Assembly: GCA_037013495.1 (NCBI GenBank)
Contig: CM072809.1
Location: forward strand, 15,452,501 to 15,516,500
From: Hippophae tibetana
Lineage: Eukaryota > Streptophyta > Magnoliopsida > Rosales > Elaeagnaceae
DNA: 64,000 nucleotides
Direction: 5' to 3'
Positions 47,782 to 58,333 of this stretch are shown here, piece by piece. The position numbers and the translations under genes were made by a program. The notes beneath the pieces were generated by a model. The model ran no database searches. It was not told the origin of the DNA and saw only the letters and a list, made by a program, of their open reading frames with translations. Numbering within the stretch: position 1 is the first letter of the stretch; the number at the start of each line of letters is the position of its first letter.

Positions 47782-48630
47782 TTTGTATTAGACAATTTGT
47801 TTGCGTAAATTTGCACTTTATTATTCAACAGAAGAGAAAAAGAAATTAGGGAATTTGGATATTAGATGAATATCATTGATGTGTTGTGTTGTTTTGGAAC
47901 TAGAAATAATATTGTAATGGAAAGCGTTTCACTTGCATACTTTTCTTCTGGATTACGATATTAGCAACCTAAGCTATAAAAAAATCATACTCATCTTAGG
48001 TTCGATATGTAAACACTAGCACGACTCATTTTAGATGATGATGAAATGCTGATTTTTCTACTACTGAAGATGTATTGGAAGTTTGTCCAATTCTTATTAC
48101 TGTGTTGATGCCTTGATGGTTACTAAGAGTTGTACGAGAGATGGGTTATGTGGTTTTCGATAGACCTTGTTTTTGAAGTTGTTCTAGATCATATGTGGAG
48201 CAACCAGAGAGAGAGAGAGCAGAAAAGTTCAGGATATTCCTTTCTTAAAAATTATACTCTTTTTCGAGAAATTTTCTTATTTTTTCTTATGAAATAATAA
48301 TTATAACAAGCATATGAACAATAACATATTCGAACTCAAAACTTTCGGTGCTTAAAATAAACATATACTATGGCACTATAATGCAATTATTCTATCTGAC
48401 AACTTCTAAACTAGTTTTAAAAATACATCTTCTTGTCAACAAATTTACACTTGCTCATTCATTTCTTCTTTTGTGAGGTATGGTGTATATAGTTTACAGA
48501 TTTAGAGTGCAGCCAAGCAGCAACTAGTTTCTAGAATATGGCCGCGGTGAACATTCCATGCCAACAATTTTTTTTTCCTTTAAAGATGCCAGGAACTATA
48601 TCATTCACCATTTCACCTTGCATAGCCTTG
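47782..48630. other. Toc75-III 3' UTR and spacer, no gene seen
   Basis: The spacer between two convergent genes, the Toc75-III stop and the J-protein stop. A GA-rich run lies at 48208-48222. No further coding evidence. Confidence 0.55.
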
Positions 48631-51600
48631 CTATAAACCCAGTTCTCTTTTTAACTTGGCAAGAGTAGCTTCTATTTCATCAAGGTTCTCCTCAATGCTA
48701 CTCCCTTTTCCCTCTTCATTCCGAACATAGGACTCTGTTCTCTCTGTTCTAGAACTTTCAAAGGAATTGCTTCTCTGGTAACCTTCATAATTATTGTTTG
48801 GATCAACTTCTTGATCTGATATATTGAGTTCCTTTTCAAGAAACTCGACAAATTCCTCTCCAATTTCCTGCGAAGTACAAACTCAAGTTTTATTATTGAC
48901 ATTGTCTCAGTTTATCAGCTCGTTTTCATGAATATATTTGATGGCACACAAATCATGTTTATAATTGTGTGTGTAATAGTGGGAAAATGTCCTCACCGCC
49001 AATTCCTCCCAGAGACTTTTTGGTTTTCCTTGTGAAGCACTTGCTTCCCAGTTCTGGAATTCTTCTTGAAGATCTTTGAAGAAGTCCTCTGAAACAACAA
49101 TCAGATTTAAATGGTTACTATCCTACTTGCAATAAAGGTAAATTATTTCCAGCATGATTTATGAAGATGTAAGCTAATGGGTTGTTTGGCCGTCTCATGG
49201 ACAGGACAAGTCTACCTATTGTTATTTGAACATCGCTCAAAAAATTACCTGCGCATAAATGGGTTCATCATAAGAACATGTAAAATTGAACCCTAGCAAT
49301 GAAATAAGAGATATTGATAGCACAAGAGGAATCCATAAACAATTACATGCAATGGAAAAACAAGTAAATGAAATCCTGTAAGTTAAGGAAAAGATTTTCC
49401 TTTGTATAGATTGATCCCAGTCACAGTTTTTGTATTTGGTTTTACATATTTGATTCCTAGAACACTTATCAATGAGAATAAAGTACTTACCAAATCCATA
49501 AAACTCTTCATCTTGAGAAACTCTACTTTGACTTCTTTGAGCACCAGAGTATGAAGAATCAGATCTACTATTTCCGGAATCATATTTCCTACGAGCTTCT
49601 GAATTCAGCAATGTATTGTAGGCATGTTTAATTCTCATAAATTTCTCTTGTGCATTTTCCTATACGTTGAAAGAACTTTGAGATTGTGAAACCATCAATA
49701 AAAGGCTAAAGATCTGCTAACATAATAAGCAAAATTGATAGTACATGTACTGTCATGTCAACTCATCACTCATGGCATGATGAAGGGACAAAATTTCAAG
49801 AATATAAGAATTAATTTTAGAATATATGTCAAATAAGAGTCTAACATGCTCCTTCTTGCTTCTCCACAAATGCATTCACAATTGCCTTGAGGGTGTAAGT
49901 CCTCTATCAAAGAACATCTATTTTGTATGGGAAGGGAATGCAATGCAGAATAAAGAGAAATTCAGACTTATTTGGTCCCTTCAGTCCAGATAATGTTAAG
50001 TCTTAACAAAAGGAGGCAATATATCTTCACCTAATATACGAAGCAACTACCGTAGTAAACAGTTCTTGTTCATTGCCACTCCGAAGCAATGACTTGTTCA
50101 AAGCCACCGAGAAGGCAGGTTATGTTATAAAGCATACAGAAAGGATATTTGGGGTGTCTCAAGCATTCCATTAATAGTATGGAAATTTTGGTTAGTTAAT
50201 TTCCTCCACAAAGTTCATGATTTTGCAATTGGGTAACTGAAACAAGAAGCTTTCTACTTTCCATTGATAAATTTAAAAGAACGAAGGGTAGCATAAGTCT
50301 GATCCCTTTAACAAAAGTGTATTTTAAATCTGTATCTATTAAATAGAATAACACAAATCTACTACTTCATAAAAAGGTATCAGAAATCCATTTTCTAAAT
50401 GTAATGAACTTATGATAAATTAAGTGGGACGGCACAAATCTAATAGATTTCTACTATTTTTTTTTTTTGTAAAATTAGTAAAACTTGTCTTTGTTAATAA
50501 ATGGTATATTAGTTGTATGCAACTAATATACTTTATAAGCTGTATATTAGTTGTATGCAACTAATATATCTTTTCTTAAAAGCACTTTTAGGAAAAGCAG
50601 ATTCCTTTTATTCTATATTTATACATGTATTGAACTTCAGTATTTTGTACCTTGTAAATACATTAAGTGAATTCAATTTGGTATCAAAGCAGAAAAGAAA
50701 CAAAAAAAAAAAACACATTTTACCGGTTTCTGAATAGAAGCGCCGCCAAGCGCATCCGTATTCTCGCACTGTTTAGCTCGCGCTGTCCAGTCCGCGCTGT
50801 TCAAACCGGTGTCATTCACCGTGCAGCCCCAAGCGCCGTCGTTCAGCCCCACGCCGTCAGCTTGCGACCCTGCGCGCAGTTCAGCCTCGCGCAGCCCCAA
50901 GCGACGTTCAAGCCCCGCGCAGCCCCAAGCGCCGTTCAGCCCCGCACCCCTGCACGCAGTTCAGCCCTGCGCCCCTGCGCGCAGTTCAGCCCCGCGCCCC
51001 CGCGCCCCTGCTCGCCGTCCAGCCCCCTGCACAGTGTCCAGCCGAAACCTGGTGTGCAGTTTCTTAATTTTTTTTTAAGTTTCAAAATGCTTGGATGCAG
51101 TTGTAATTTTCAGAGTTTTAATTATCAGCCATTGCAGTTTCTTTAATTTTCAGAGTTTTAAAACCCTAACCCAGTTCAGCCCAACCCGAGCCCATCAGCT
51201 CTTAGCCCATCTGATCCAAGCCCATCAGCTCCTAGCCCATCTGCTCCAAGCCCATCAGCCCAAACATTCAAACAGCCCATTTATCAGCCCAATCCGTCAA
51301 AAAAAAAAAAAAACCAAAATTTTTATTCCGCTGCACAATATACTTTTTATTATTATTTCAATGGAAGATTCAAGACAACATCAAGTTTCTAGAATTCATG
51401 AAGTTCCAAATTTTGAAGTTTCTGTTAAGAGTTCAGAAATTGGTTCTTTCGGGGGTACTAAACTTAATGGTACAAATTTTCGAACATGGAAAAAAGTTAT
51501 GTCTGTTTATCTTCGTGGAATGCATGAGATGGGACATGTATCTGGATCAATCAGGGCTCCTAGTCAAGATGATGTAGAAGCCTATACTCGGTGGGAAGAT

Positions 51601-54600
51601 GATGATGGCTTTGTCATGTCAATCCTATTTAGAGCAATCACTGATGATATATTACAAATGGTGGAGGAATGTGAAATTGCTGAGGGTATATGGAATACCT
51701 TAAGCGATCTTTATACAAATGAGTCTGACTTTATTCAAGTTCATGAACTCATGTGCAAAGCTGCTGGCATGCAACAAAATGGGCAACCAGTATCTCTTTT
51801 TTTTACCAAGCTGAAAAATGTATGGGCTGAAATTGACCAGAAACGCCCATGCAAAATTAAAAATCCAGAAGATCTTCTGTGGTACCAGAAGGAGAAGGAG
51901 CTTGAACGAGTGCATGCTTTCTTAAGAGGCCTTGATATAAAACATAATAGTGCTAAAGGCGAATTGCTTCGAATGTCAGATCCTCCGAGCTTGACTACCG
52001 CCTTTACATACATCCGTAAAGACGAATCTCAGCAAGAGAGTCTTCATCAGGCACATGTTGAAGTATCAAGCCTAGCCATTCAAGCTAAATCAAAGGCACC
52101 TTTCCTCCAGCAGCAAAATTCAATTTCATCTCATCAGCAGGGCCCTTCACCAGGTTTTACCAATCGCCCTCGTTCTCTCTGCTCTTATTGCAATGAACAG
52201 GGGCATCTCCGTGACACTTGTTGGAAACTATATCCACACTTGAAACCAAAACGACAACAGGTGCCTCGTTCTAAAGCAAAAGCAGCTGCAGTGCAAATTG
52301 TCCAAGAACCAGACTACTATGGACAGAATCATCCTTTGGAATGTGGAGGTATCCCTACAGCTTCAATAGCTGGTCGTGGTAAGATTGGTATGACCTTAAA
52401 TGTTTCTCACTCTGTTGGGTCTAATACTTGGATTATTGATTCTGGTGCATCTGATCATATGACTTATGATAAATCTTATTTTAATAAGTTATCTCCCCCA
52501 CCAGTGTCTTATGTTACAAATGCTAATGGTGAGGCCTTTCCTGTCTTAGGACAAGGGTCAGTTCATATCACTCCATCTTTACAGCTCCATAATGTTTTAT
52601 ATGTACCTGACTTATCTCATCACTTAATATCTGTCCCACAGTTGAATATTGAGTTTTATGCTTTGTAACATTTTATCCTATGTATGTGATTTTCCAGGAT
52701 CTTCTTACCAGGGAAATAATTGGTCGAGGGTATCTGAGGGGCAGATTGTTCCGCTTGGATCAGAACTACGGAGGGGAGAAACCAGGAGCACGGGCAAGCA
52801 CTGCATTGACTTCTAGTTCTGATAAGCTAAGTGAAATTTGGTTGTGGCATCGCCGCTTAGGGCATCCGTCTTTTAGTCTTATGAAAAAAACCATGCCTAC
52901 TTTATTTATTGGTGTTAGTGAGAATGTGTTGCATTGTGAGACTTGTGTTTTGGCCAAGAGCCATCGTGTTACTTATTCTCCTAGTATTTCTAATAAAAGT
53001 ACTATTCCTTTTGAATTAATTCATTCTGATGTTTGGGGACCATCTAAAGAACCCACTATATCGGGTATGAGATATTTTGTTTCATTTATCGATGACTGTA
53101 CAAGGTTATCATGGATTTCTCTTCTTAGAACAAAAGATGAAGTTTTTTCTGTTTTTCAAAATTTTCATAGCCTCATTCAAACACAATACAATGGCATCAT
53201 TCGGATCCTCCGTTCTGACAATGGGGAGGAATATGTTAATCATGTTTTTCAAGATTTTTTCAAAACACATGGGATTATTCACCAAACTACTTGTCCGCAA
53301 ACACCGGAACAAAATGGAGTGTCTGAAAGAAAAAATCGTCATTTACTTGATATGGCTCGTGCACTCTTATTTAGTGCTTATATGCCAAAATATCTTTGGG
53401 GTGATGCTGTACAGGCTTCTGCCCATCTCATCAATCGTCTCCCGTCTAGTGTCCTTAACGGAAAAATCCCATTTCAGATTCTCGCATCTTACGTATCCTT
53501 ATCATCCTTTCATAATCTTCCTACTCGAGTTTTTGGTTGTGTTGTTTTTGTGCATGTTCCTAAAAATCAACGTTCTAAATTAGATGCTCGGGAAATTAAA
53601 TGTATGTTTGTTGGTTATGGAAGTTATCAAAAAGGGTACAAGTGCTTTCATCCACCAACCAGAAAGTATTATGTTACTATGGATGTTACCTTCTTTGAGG
53701 ACATGAGTTATTTTTCCTCACCTGATACTGCTCGTCAGGGGGAGAATACATATTTCGAAGAGCTGTATCATGGTGAAGGGTTAGGTGAGTCACCAACTGA
53801 TGTTTCAATGAGACCAGATGAGACTTCTAATTCATTGAATCCAGTCATTGCAGAAACAGATGCTTCAAGTATTCAAGCATCAAATTCACTTATAGCAAAT
53901 GACATTGAAGACAGAACTGTACCCTCATGCATTACTCCTACCCTTGATCAACAACTCCCTGGTACTGAAGGTCACTCATCTGAGGTATGTACACCTACTG
54001 ATACTAATAACATCGTGTCTAATGTTGGACAGTATGTGTTACCAAATAGGTCTACTCGAGGTCAACCAGCCAAAAGGTATGAACCAAATATTCATGCAAA
54101 ATCAAAATACCCAGTAGCCAATTTCATGTCAACTAAAAGATTATCTAAGTCATACAAATCATTTGTGAATCAAATATCTGGTGTATCAGTACCTAACAAA
54201 GTGCAGGATGCGTTGGGAGATCCAATATGGAGGAAGGCAATGGATGAAGAGATGGATGCATTAAAGAAGAACGATACTTGGCAACTTGTGTCACCACCAC
54301 AAGGAAAAAAGGCAGTTGGTTGTCGATGGGTGTTTACTATAAAACATAATGGTGATGGATCCGTAAATCGGTATAAAACTCGTCTTGTAGCAAAAGGGTT
54401 TACTCAAACGTATGGTGTAGATTACGATGAGACTTTTGCTCCTGTTGCCAAAATGAACACGATTCGGGTTCTGCTCTCACTTGCTGCTAACCTAAACTGG
54501 CCACTTCGGCAGTTTGATGTCAAGAATGCGTTTCTTCATGGAGAATTAGCCGAGGAGGTGTACATGAGTCTTCCACCTGGGTATGTAGTTGATTCTCCTG

Positions 54601-56591
54601 GTAATTTTGTATGCAAATTGAGGAAGTCTTTGTATGGCCTCAAGCAATCCCCTCGAGCCTGGTTTGGAAGGTTTTCACAGTTCATGCAAAAGGTTGGTTA
54701 CAGACAGAGTAATTCAAACCACACTCTGTTTCTCAAACATCAACGAGGGAAGATAACAGCCCTAATCATTTATGTTGATGATATGGTAATCACTGGTGAT
54801 GATACTATTGAGATGGATAAATTACAAAGACAGCTAGCCTCTGAATTCGAAATGAAGGACTTAGGTGAATTAAAGTACTTCTTAGGAATTGAGGTAGCCA
54901 GGGGAAGAGAAGGAATATATCTTTGTCAAAGGAAGTACATTATTGATCTGCTAACAGAGACAGGTATGTTGGATTGCAAACCTATTGACACTCCTATTGA
55001 GCAAAACCATGGTTTAGCAGAGTATCCAGATCAGATACCAACTGATCGAGCCCGCTATCAGAGATTGGTTGGACGTTTGATTTACTTAGCTCATACTAGA
55101 CCAGATGTTGCATATGCAGTAAGTGTGGTGAGTCAGTTCATGCACAATCCAAGTGAGAACCATATGAATGCTGTTTTGAGAATTTTAAGGTATTTGAAAT
55201 CGGCTCCAGGAAGGGGAGTAATGTTCTCTAAACACAACAATCCTCTTGAAGTCTGTGGATTCACAGATGCAGATTGGACAGGAAGTATTACAGATAGAAA
55301 GTCAACATCGGGTTATTTCACCTTTGTGGGAGGAAATTTGGTTACATGGAAAAGTAAGAAGCAGAAAGTAGTGGCACGATCTAGTGCTGAGGCAGAGTAT
55401 AGAGGTATGGCTCATGGGGTTTGTGAATTGCTGTGGATAAGAACTTTGTTATTAGATTTGGGTTTCGAACTCAAAAATACTATGCAGATGTATTGTGACA
55501 ATCGGGCAGCCATTGATATATCACAAAATCCAGTACAACATGATCGCACTAAGCATGTAGAGGTTGATCGTCACTTTATAAAAGAGAAGTTAGATGCCAA
55601 ACTTATTAGTTTTCCTTTTGTTCCCACAGAAGAGCAAGTTGCAGATATACTTACCAAAGGAGTCTCCAAGAAGTCATTATATGGCTCACTAAGCAAGTTA
55701 GGCATGATTGATATCTACGCGCCAACTTGAGGGGGAGTGTTAATAAATGGTATATTAGTTGTATGCAACTAATATACTTTATAAGCTGTATATTAGTTGT
55801 ATGCAACTAATATATCTTTTCTTAAAAGCACTTTTAGGAAAAGCAGATTCCTTTTATTCTATATTTATACATGTATTGAACTTCAGTATTTTGTACCTTG
55901 TAAATACATTAAGTGAATTCAATTGTCTTATCTCAATTAATAGATAGGAAACTAAAGTATATTTTCGTTAAAGGTAACGAATTTACGTTACCATTTTTCT
56001 AAAAATTCCAATTTAGAAAACAAGTCTCTCCAGCTGAGAGCTCATCAAACTGGCCCTCAATCTTTCACATTCTTAAACACTATAACTAGGCAAGGAAAGA
56101 CAATTAATTAATTTGAATACAAAGAAAATAGTCTATAAGAAGATCGATCCAAACTATATAAACATTAAAATAGCAATTGGATAGAGGGCCTTCTAATTAT
56201 CTTGGGTAGAGAGTATCAAAGAAGTGATTACCTCTTTATTGACATCAGGATGATACTTGAGAGCCAGTTTCCGATAAGCCCTCTTGATACCATCAGTAGT
56301 TGCAGAAGAAGAAACACCTAACACTTCATACGGAGACTCTCTAAGACGCGCCCTCAAAAGGGTAATAAAATTTCTTTTCCGCTTCAAGTCCCATAAACTT
56401 TGTGTGGATGTTTGAGAAGTGAACAAAACGAGATTAAAAACACTTTTTGAGCTATATCTGCAAATGGGTATCCGAGATTTTTTTCGATCTTGCAGGTAAA
56501 ACAACGAGAAACGAGGAGAAGAACCCAAGGAAAGACCGAAGAAAGAGAGGATTTTGAGTGGTGGTCTTAGGGGAAAAATCATACTATTCAT
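48631..56591 (-). CDS. Chloroplast-type J-domain protein (DnaJ family)
   Basis: Four exons on the minus strand, 56591-56232, 49659-49491, 49088-48997 and 48867-48631, encode 285 residues with consistent phases. Residues 1 to about 80 are Arg/Ser/Phe-rich and look like a plastid or mitochondrial presequence. The J domain starts at [12 protein letters not shown] (86) and has the catalytic HPD at 114-116. It continues across intron 1 with [18 protein letters not shown] and RRKYDSG. The C-terminal part ([36 protein letters not shown]) and a terminal coiled-coil-like helix ([19 protein letters not shown]) resemble Arabidopsis At5g59610 from memory. J proteins stimulate Hsp70 ATPase; the client is unknown. 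Intron 1 is 6572 bp because a 5.4-kb copia element sits in it. Reading into intron 1 would add 12 codons and stop, cutting the J domain after HPD. Confidence 0.93.
49660..50486. other. J-protein intron 1, part left of the copia insertion
   Basis: AT-rich intron sequence without coding signal. With 55930-56231 it made an intron of about 1.1 kb before the element arrived. Confidence 0.7.
50492..50678 (+). repeat. 5' LTR of the young copia element
   Basis: 187 bp, identical to 55738-55924. It contains two copies of a perfect hairpin (11-bp arms TATATTAGTTG/CAACTAATATA, 4-nt loop) at 50505-50530 and 50543-50568. A TATA-like CTATATTTATAC lies near 50613. The end reads CAATT rather than the usual CA. 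Confidence 0.95.
50740..51300 (+). repeat. GC-rich tandem-repeat leader of the young copia element
   Basis: Between the primer-binding site and gag, 50740-51060 is strikingly GC- and CpG-rich, with repeated words such as CCCCAAGCGCCGTTCAGCCC and GCGCAGTTCAGCCCCGCGCC. A second block at about 51170-51290 repeats AGCCCATCAGCTCCTAGCCC. Frames open through this region encode low-complexity Ala/Pro/Arg/Ser peptides and are most likely not translated products. Confidence 0.85.
51361..52668 (+). CDS. Copia gag and protease frame of the young element
   Basis: Starting at the first ATG after the GC-rich leader, this frame gives 435 residues. It has a gag domain ([20 protein letters not shown] near the start, [34 protein letters not shown]), then a CCHC zinc knuckle [14 protein letters not shown] that binds element RNA, then an aspartic protease motif [12 protein letters not shown] and the downstream [16 protein letters not shown] block that normally leads into integrase. 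It stops with TAA at 52666-52668, where intact relatives would continue. The open frame could start further upstream only through low-complexity sequence, so I keep ATG 51361. Gag would form the cytoplasmic virus-like particle of the element. Confidence 0.9.
   Translation: MEDSRQHQVSRIHEVPNFEVSVKSSEIGSFGGTKLNGTNFRTWKKVMSVYLRGMHEMGHVSGSIRAPSQDDVEAYTRWEDDDGFVMSILFRAITDDILQMVEECEIAEGIWNTLSDLYTNESDFIQVHELMCKAAGMQQNGQPVSLFFTKLKNVWAEIDQKRPCKIKNPEDLLWYQKEKELERVHAFLRGLDIKHNSAKGELLRMSDPPSLTTAFTYIRKDESQQESLHQAHVEVSSLAIQAKSKAPFLQQQNSISSHQQGPSPGFTNRPRSLCSYCNEQGHLRDTCWKLYPHLKPKRQQVPRSKAKAAAVQIVQEPDYYGQNHPLECGGIPTASIAGRGKIGMTLNVSHSVGSNTWIIDSGASDHMTYDKSYFNKLSPPPVSYVTNANGEAFPVLGQGSVHITPSLQLHNVLYVPDLSHHLISVPQLNIEFYAL
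52680..55730 (+). CDS. Copia integrase, reverse transcriptase and RNase H frame
   Basis: An open frame of 1016 residues covers the rest of pol. The order is the zinc-binding HRRLGHPS...CETC of integrase, the catalytic core with [27 protein letters not shown] and the [12 protein letters not shown] block, then reverse transcriptase ([31 protein letters not shown], catalytic [11 protein letters not shown]), and RNase H ([48 protein letters not shown]). No internal stop is present. This frame is -1 relative to gag and opens at 52653, so the two overlap by 16 nt. I see no classic slippery heptamer there. The ATG at 52680 need not be used. Autonomous function therefore depends on frameshifting or on help from another copy. 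Confidence 0.93.
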   Translation: MYVIFQDLLTREIIGRGYLRGRLFRLDQNYGGEKPGARASTALTSSSDKLSEIWLWHRRLGHPSFSLMKKTMPTLFIGVSENVLHCETCVLAKSHRVTYSPSISNKSTIPFELIHSDVWGPSKEPTISGMRYFVSFIDDCTRLSWISLLRTKDEVFSVFQNFHSLIQTQYNGIIRILRSDNGEEYVNHVFQDFFKTHGIIHQTTCPQTPEQNGVSERKNRHLLDMARALLFSAYMPKYLWGDAVQASAHLINRLPSSVLNGKIPFQILASYVSLSSFHNLPTRVFGCVVFVHVPKNQRSKLDAREIKCMFVGYGSYQKGYKCFHPPTRKYYVTMDVTFFEDMSYFSSPDTARQGENTYFEELYHGEGLGESPTDVSMRPDETSNSLNPVIAETDASSIQASNSLIANDIEDRTVPSCITPTLDQQLPGTEGHSSEVCTPTDTNNIVSNVGQYVLPNRSTRGQPAKRYEPNIHAKSKYPVANFMSTKRLSKSYKSFVNQISGVSVPNKVQDALGDPIWRKAMDEEMDALKKNDTWQLVSPPQGKKAVGCRWVFTIKHNGDGSVNRYKTRLVAKGFTQTYGVDYDETFAPVAKMNTIRVLLSLAANLNWPLRQFDVKNAFLHGELAEEVYMSLPPGYVVDSPGNFVCKLRKSLYGLKQSPRAWFGRFSQFMQKVGYRQSNSNHTLFLKHQRGKITALIIYVDDMVITGDDTIEMDKLQRQLASEFEMKDLGELKYFLGIEVARGREGIYLCQRKYIIDLLTETGMLDCKPIDTPIEQNHGLAEYPDQIPTDRARYQRLVGRLIYLAHTRPDVAYAVSVVSQFMHNPSENHMNAVLRILRYLKSAPGRGVMFSKHNNPLEVCGFTDADWTGSITDRKSTSGYFTFVGGNLVTWKSKKQKVVARSSAEAEYRGMAHGVCELLWIRTLLLDLGFELKNTMQMYCDNRAAIDISQNPVQHDRTKHVEVDRHFIKEKLDAKLISFPFVPTEEQVADILTKGVSKKSLYGSLSKLGMIDIYAPT
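55738..55924 (+). repeat. 3' LTR of the young copia element
   Basis: Identical to the 5' LTR over 187 bp, with both hairpins, followed directly by the GTCTT target duplication. Confidence 0.95.
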
Positions 56592-58333
56592 GTTTAGTTA
56601 GTAAATATTCTTACAACTATTTTCTCTCAAGTTCATGTCAGTGTAATTGTTGCTGACGAATGTCGGAATTGGAGTTCTGGCTCCTTGAGCTTCACCGAGT
56701 GGTTCTGTTTTGATATTTTTTTAGCCTCAAGCACTTTAACGGTTTTTTTCACCGAAAAACTTTTAAATTAGTCCCACTCACCAATTCATTTTATTGATAT
56801 AGTATGTTCTTTTATTTAATATCTAATACATATATTAAATTATCTAAAAAAAATTAAAAAAAATAACTGTTTTAAATCTATATATGATAAAATAAAAAGA
56901 ATACAAAAACTTTTTGTATTCTTTTTACTTCATATTTCTCTACTACTTATTTTTTTCCAATCTTTTATGAATCTACCGTAATTCTTGCAATCACTACAGC
57001 AATAATAATCATGGTTTAAGTGTACTGTTCTTATAATAACATTTCTTCTACGATGACTAGGAAATAAATTTATATCATGAAAATGTTGTAATGTACTGTC
57101 CTAACGTCTTTGGCAAAGTAGACTAGAAAATTGAGTTAATTTAACTAATTCTATATATTTTATATTATGTAATTAAATGATTTAAGCAATAAATATGCAT
57201 ATTTTATACTCTATAATTAAATGATTTAAGCAATAAATCTGAAAGAGTTATTAATAAAAAATGCTCAATTTTTATCACATAATACTCGTATTTTACGATT
57301 CTTAACGCAATAAGATTTATAAAAAATTAAACATTTAATAAAAAAAAATTATTAGAGTGAAGTGGGTATTTAAGTTAGGTGTTAAAGTAAAAGGCAAATG
57401 AAGAGACTTGGAGCAGTTTTGGTTTTCAAAGACTAAAAAAAAAAAGGATTTCATGCAAAAAATGTTCTGATTTTTGTTATTGTGGAGATCAATCCATCCA
57501 TAAGAGTTGTAAAAAAATCAAATGAGAGAGGAATATAAAAAGTTTTTGTTTATTATAACTTTTGTTTTTATCGTATATATAGATTTACAATATAACTATC
57601 TTTAAAACTTATTTAGATAATTTAATACATATAACAAACATTAAATGGAAGGATATACAAGGTCAATATTGAGTTAGTGAGTCAGATTTATATAAAAGCT
57701 TATCCTTTTCACTTATGTCACATTATTCATGATTGTGCTCGAATTTTTCGTGCCTATTAAAAAATCAATTCTAATCATAATTAGTAAAATATGATATGAG
57801 TATTATATATATAAATATACGTATAAATATAAATATTATAAAAATAAAAAATCTTTAAACATGAGTATGATTTTTTAATTTGAAAAAGTATATTATAAAA
57901 AATATTGCAATAATAGAAAAAGAACTGATAGTTTGAAGGGAGAGACAAGAGTAAGCATCTGAAATAACACACACGAATTTAGATGAATATAAATGTTGAA
58001 ATAAAGGGAATTTTGTTGAAATATTTAAAAGGATGATATTATCGTAATTACGCTATAAGCAAAACTCAGTCTTTTTGTTATTTAAGTAAAAAAAAAACAA
58101 ATACAGTTTTAGACTTAAAAATTATTTCCATTTCCATCAAGTTTGAGCTGGATAATGCCCAATAGCATAAGGTGGGCTTACGGCCCAATTATTTTGTCCA
58201 TCTCTGTCACAGTTCAACAAACAAACTCACACCTATTTCAGTCTGTCTTTGGTACTTAATTGGTGATACTGGACCTGCTTTTGCCACCGCAGATCAGTGA
58301 GAGATAAAGGCAGTGGAGGGCAGCAGATTTGCC
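56592..58333. other. Intergenic spacer between divergent genes
   Basis: Promoter side of the J-protein gene (-) and of the small membrane protein gene (+). AT-rich, with near copies of TTAAGCAATAAAT at about 57182 and 57226. The open frame 57781-57972 on the minus strand is low-complexity. No RNA gene or element ends were recognised. Confidence 0.5.

Larger units (their letters stand above)
50492..55924 (+). mobile_element. Very young Ty1/copia element in intron 1 of the J-protein gene
   Basis: A 5433-bp element with LTRs of 187 bp (50492-50678 and 55738-55924) that are identical base for base on reading, and a target duplication GTCTT at 50487-50491 and 55925-55929. The primer-binding site TGGTATCAAAGC follows the 5' LTR at 50679, and the purine tract GAGGGGGAG ends at 55737 next to the 3' LTR. 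The coding region is open in two long frames, with a single -1 break between them. The orientation is opposite to the host gene. Identical LTRs mean little time since insertion. Confidence 0.97.

Noticed and set aside
49237-49638. A separate second DnaJ gene
   Set aside because: This frame is exon 2 of the gene starting at 56591 plus intron read-through. The two parts of the J domain join exactly at splice sites flanking the copia insertion.
50667-51146. A 159-codon Ala/Pro/Arg-rich protein
   Set aside because: The frame exists because the copia leader is GC-rich and repetitive; several frames are open at once and none resembles a protein family.
57781-57972. Tyr/Ile-rich minus-strand ORF
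   Set aside because: A product of a TA-rich microsatellite-like tract.
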